This document shows, piece by piece, positions 24,440 to 26,169 of a DNA stretch of 26,169 nucleotides; within the stretch, counting starts at the first letter, position 1, and the number at the start of each line of letters is the position of its first letter. The notes beneath the pieces were generated by a model, which was not told the origin of the DNA, did no database searches, and saw nothing but the letters and a program-made list of their open reading frames with translations. This DNA comes from Planctomycetia bacterium (lineage in GTDB: Bacteria; Planctomycetota; UBA11346), in NCBI GenBank assembly GCA_005801395.1, contig SYDV01000343.1, forward strand, positions 1 to 26,169, in the 5' to 3' direction. A program made the position numbers and the translations under genes.

Positions 24440-24726
24440 TTAATATTTCATTACCTGGTCTCTGCGCCTAGTCATTTGCATTATTTGCATTCTTTTCCTC
24501 CCGTTGATCGGGAACAGGTGAAATAGACAGCGTCAGGATCTTTTATTCAGTGTGCTGCAGGAGCGGAGGTTCGCCTACTACCCGGCCTAGTAGCATTCTG
24601 ATAGCGCACTTAATTTAATGCATTAACGTATGTCTTTAAACGAGTTATTAGGTCGCACTTATTGTAGGCCCTGGTCGCAAAGAGTTTATTTGATCTTCTG
24701 TCGTGATAAATACGCGATAGCAACCT

Positions 24727-24802
24727 GACCTAGTCACATAGGTCAATTGATGCGCTGATATCTTGGATATGCGCAATTTTTTAATTTTATTTTAATAAAA
24801 TT
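24727..24802. promoter_or_regulatory. Two inverted repeats in the AT-rich divergent region
   Basis: GACCTA (24727-24732) and TAGGTC (24739-24744) are exact 6-bp arms around GTCACA. AATTTTATT (24783-24791) and AATAAAATT (24794-24802) are exact 9-bp arms around TT. The second has an AT-only composition and could simply be an AT-rich promoter element. The first has operator-like proportions. Confidence 0.3.
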
Positions 24803-24910
24803 TTCTTTCCGAGTATGATACGGAAATTTCCAGTCTACCCCAAAAGTAATTCAGTTAATCTTTGCTTAACTTTGAGGTGTTATTCTCTCCCGCATGCTTC
24901 ATTACACCGT

Positions 24911-24949
24911 GCTACTCCGCTTTTCGATCGGAGACGAGCGGAGAATAGC
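24911..24949 (+). promoter_or_regulatory. Stem-loop upstream of the ApbE gene
   Basis: GCTACTCCGCT (24911-24921) pairs with AGCGGAG (24937-24943) and, after a 2-base bulge, TAGC (24946-24949), around a 15-base loop. It lies about 115 bases before the ApbE start, in the likely leader of its mRNA. No T-run follows, so it is not a standard terminator. A leader control element or a protein site are both possible. Confidence 0.35.
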
Positions 24950-25065
24950 TGATGAATAAAATTGTTAAACTTTTTACGCGTGAATGACTAGGGCAATATC
25001 TCACTCATGTGTAAGGTTTATTTTTGAATCTACCTAATCATCTCCGTTACCTTTATTGGACTGTC

Positions 25066-26169
25066 ATGACCAATAGATTTCGCACATCCAATTTATCCGC
25101 AGATAGAATGTCCTTCCATCGCGTTGACGTGCTGATTTTCGCTTTTTTTCTGTTGTTTATAAACTTATATAAGTATCACACGGTAATCGCGGCTGACGTT
25201 CAAGGTGGTGTCGATGTGCCGATCGATGAGGCGAATTGGTCGATCGATCAACGCCTACTTTATTATGGTATTCCCGTACAGGTTCGTTTTGCCCCAGCCA
25301 ATCCCAAGCTTGCCGAAGCTGCCTGGTCTTACCTTGAAGGTATTGATGCGATATTTAATGATTACAAAGACGATAGTGAAATCGGTCGCATTAATAAAGC
25401 TGGTACAGGTACCTACACCCTGTCTTCTAGTTTGGCCGAAGCCTTTGCCTTAGCCGTTCAATTAAATCAACTAACTAATGGCGCGTTTGATATTACCGTT
25501 GGACCGTTACGTCGTCTTTATCGCCAAGCCGCCAAGGACGGACAATTACCCACACCCGACGCCATCGCAGAAATTAAAAAAAGAATTGGTCCACAAACAT
25601 TCACCGTAAAGGGAAATATCCTCACCGTCTTACAGCCTAATGTCGCCTTTGATTTCGGCGGATTGATTAAAGGCATGGCGGTCGATCACGTCATTGGGCT
25701 ATTAACGCAAGCAGGAGTCAGTGCCGCGTTGGTGCAATGTGGTGGTGAAACCGCATGTTTTGGCCACTCTCCACGTGGTCGCCCGCATCGCCTAGGTATT
25801 CCACATCCCTTAGGCCACGAAGACGATTGGTGTGTCGTTGGCGGTAAAGCGTCGGGTTTTTGCGGGTCCACCAGCAGCAATACTTATCAGCCCATCGTCA
25901 TTAATGGACAGAACTATTACCATGTTTTTGATGTGCGCAGTGGCCAGCCCGCTGCTACCCATGTGTTATCTGCCAGTGTCGCATTTTCATCATTCGGCCA
26001 TAATGGCATGGCTGATGGTCTGGCTAAATTAGGCGTCATTGATCCTGATAGTTTTCTGCGCGTGGTCCAAGAACAAGGCGGCCAGGGCATGGTGCTGATC
26101 CAATTGCCCAATGGATCGATTGAGGAACGCCACAGTAGCGAATGGCCGTCGTTTATTTTAGGCGACGTT
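25066..26169 (+). CDS. apbE: FAD:protein FMN transferase (ApbE), 3' end outside window
   Basis: The reading frame is open from the ATG at 25066 through the last base (368 codons, no stop). A membrane or lipoprotein-like N-terminus (residues ~20-35, VDVLIFAFFLLFINLY) leads into an ApbE domain: SEIGRIN (104-110), FDITVGPL (141-148), DFGGLIKGMAVD (196-207), CGGETACFG (225-233), HVFDVRSGQP (286-295) and GMADGLAKLG (314-323), the metal/FAD-binding Asp motif. ApbE uses FAD to attach FMN covalently to a Thr of exported redox proteins, typically NqrB/C, RnfG or FMN-binding-domain proteins. No such target lies in the window, so it may follow downstream. Met15 (25108) is an alternative start. The gene is divergent from the DUF1080 fusion. 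Confidence 0.9.
   Translation, partial: MTNRFRTSNLSADRMSFHRVDVLIFAFFLLFINLYKYHTVIAADVQGGVDVPIDEANWSIDQRLLYYGIPVQVRFAPANPKLAEAAWSYLEGIDAIFNDYKDDSEIGRINKAGTGTYTLSSSLAEAFALAVQLNQLTNGAFDITVGPLRRLYRQAAKDGQLPTPDAIAEIKKRIGPQTFTVKGNILTVLQPNVAFDFGGLIKGMAVDHVIGLLTQAGVSAALVQCGGETACFGHSPRGRPHRLGIPHPLGHEDDWCVVGGKASGFCGSTSSNTYQPIVINGQNYYHVFDVRSGQPAATHVLSASVAFSSFGHNGMADGLAKLGVIDPDSFLRVVQEQGGQGMVLIQLPNGSIEERHSSEWPSFILGDV

Larger units (their letters stand above)
24316..25065. other. 750-bp gap between the divergent DUF1080 fusion and ApbE genes
   Basis: It should hold promoters for both genes. Apart from the coding-like remnant at its left end it is AT-rich and contains several inverted repeats: GACCTA/TAGGTC (24727-24744), AATTTTATT/AATAAAATT (24783-24802), GTTAA/TTAAC (24856-24872) and a larger stem at 24911-24949. 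No tRNA or intact gene is seen. I could not assign -35/-10 boxes with confidence. Confidence 0.5.

Noticed and set aside
24952..24987. 11-codon frame (MNKIVKLFTRE) after the stem-loop before ApbE, with GGAG nine bases upstream
   Set aside because: Too short to support. It may be a leader peptide but nothing else shows it.
1..26169. CRISPR arrays, rRNA and tRNA genes
   Set aside because: No regularly spaced direct repeats were seen, and no tRNA T-loop consensus or rRNA-like stretch was found in the gaps.

Overview
The window looks like chromosomal DNA of a PVC-group bacterium, most likely Verrucomicrobiota. The evidence is the combination of a DUF1080-type 3-keto-disaccharide hydrolase fused to a propeller and cytochrome c, a ThuA-like protein, a probable DUF6797-type secreted propeller protein, a GMC oxidoreductase with a gluconate-2-dehydrogenase-subunit-3 partner, a PAS-AraC regulator and a cassette of odd, very large prepilin-like proteins. 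Many starts have no clear Shine-Dalgarno sequence. The taxonomic call rests on recognising families, not on a marker gene.

Layout. 1-96 (minus) is the N-terminus of an IS630-type transposase running off the left edge. The element appears to have landed in a plus-strand gene whose 3' part (142-1455, ending in two Ig-like domains) survives as a fragment. 1456-1967 is non-coding and carries a perfect 13-bp hairpin and one copy of a dispersed repeat. 6044-1968 (minus) is a three-gene prepilin-like cassette preceded by inverted repeats. 6680-6375 (minus) is a small unknown ORF with a good ribosome binding site. 13973-7233 (minus) is the main metabolic operon: ThuA-like protein, secreted propeller protein, GMC flavoprotein, its small subunit and an aldehyde dehydrogenase. 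The last three genes are joined by two ATGA start/stop overlaps. A PAS-AraC regulator (14970-14152, minus) sits just upstream. To the right on the plus strand are a secreted unknown protein, an Lhr-type helicase, a 73-residue unknown and a TPR protein. On the minus strand, 24315-22018 encodes a secreted fusion of DUF1080, a sugar-dehydrogenase propeller and cytochrome c. At the right edge an ApbE flavin transferase (plus strand, 3' end missing) begins at 25066 after a 750-bp AT-rich gap rich in inverted repeats.

How the genes may work together (inference). GMC plus small-subunit enzymes include glucoside 3-dehydrogenases. ThuA belongs to 3-keto-trehalose metabolism, and DUF1080 (PF06439) is named for 3-keto-disaccharide hydrolysis. 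Together they suggest a route in which a glycoside is oxidised at C3 and then cleaved, with the aldehyde dehydrogenase handling a released aldehyde and the PAS-AraC protein as the likely switch. This is the most interesting system in the window. The GMC/small-subunit pair has no visible export signal, and the operon encodes no cytochrome c, so its electron acceptor is not evident here.
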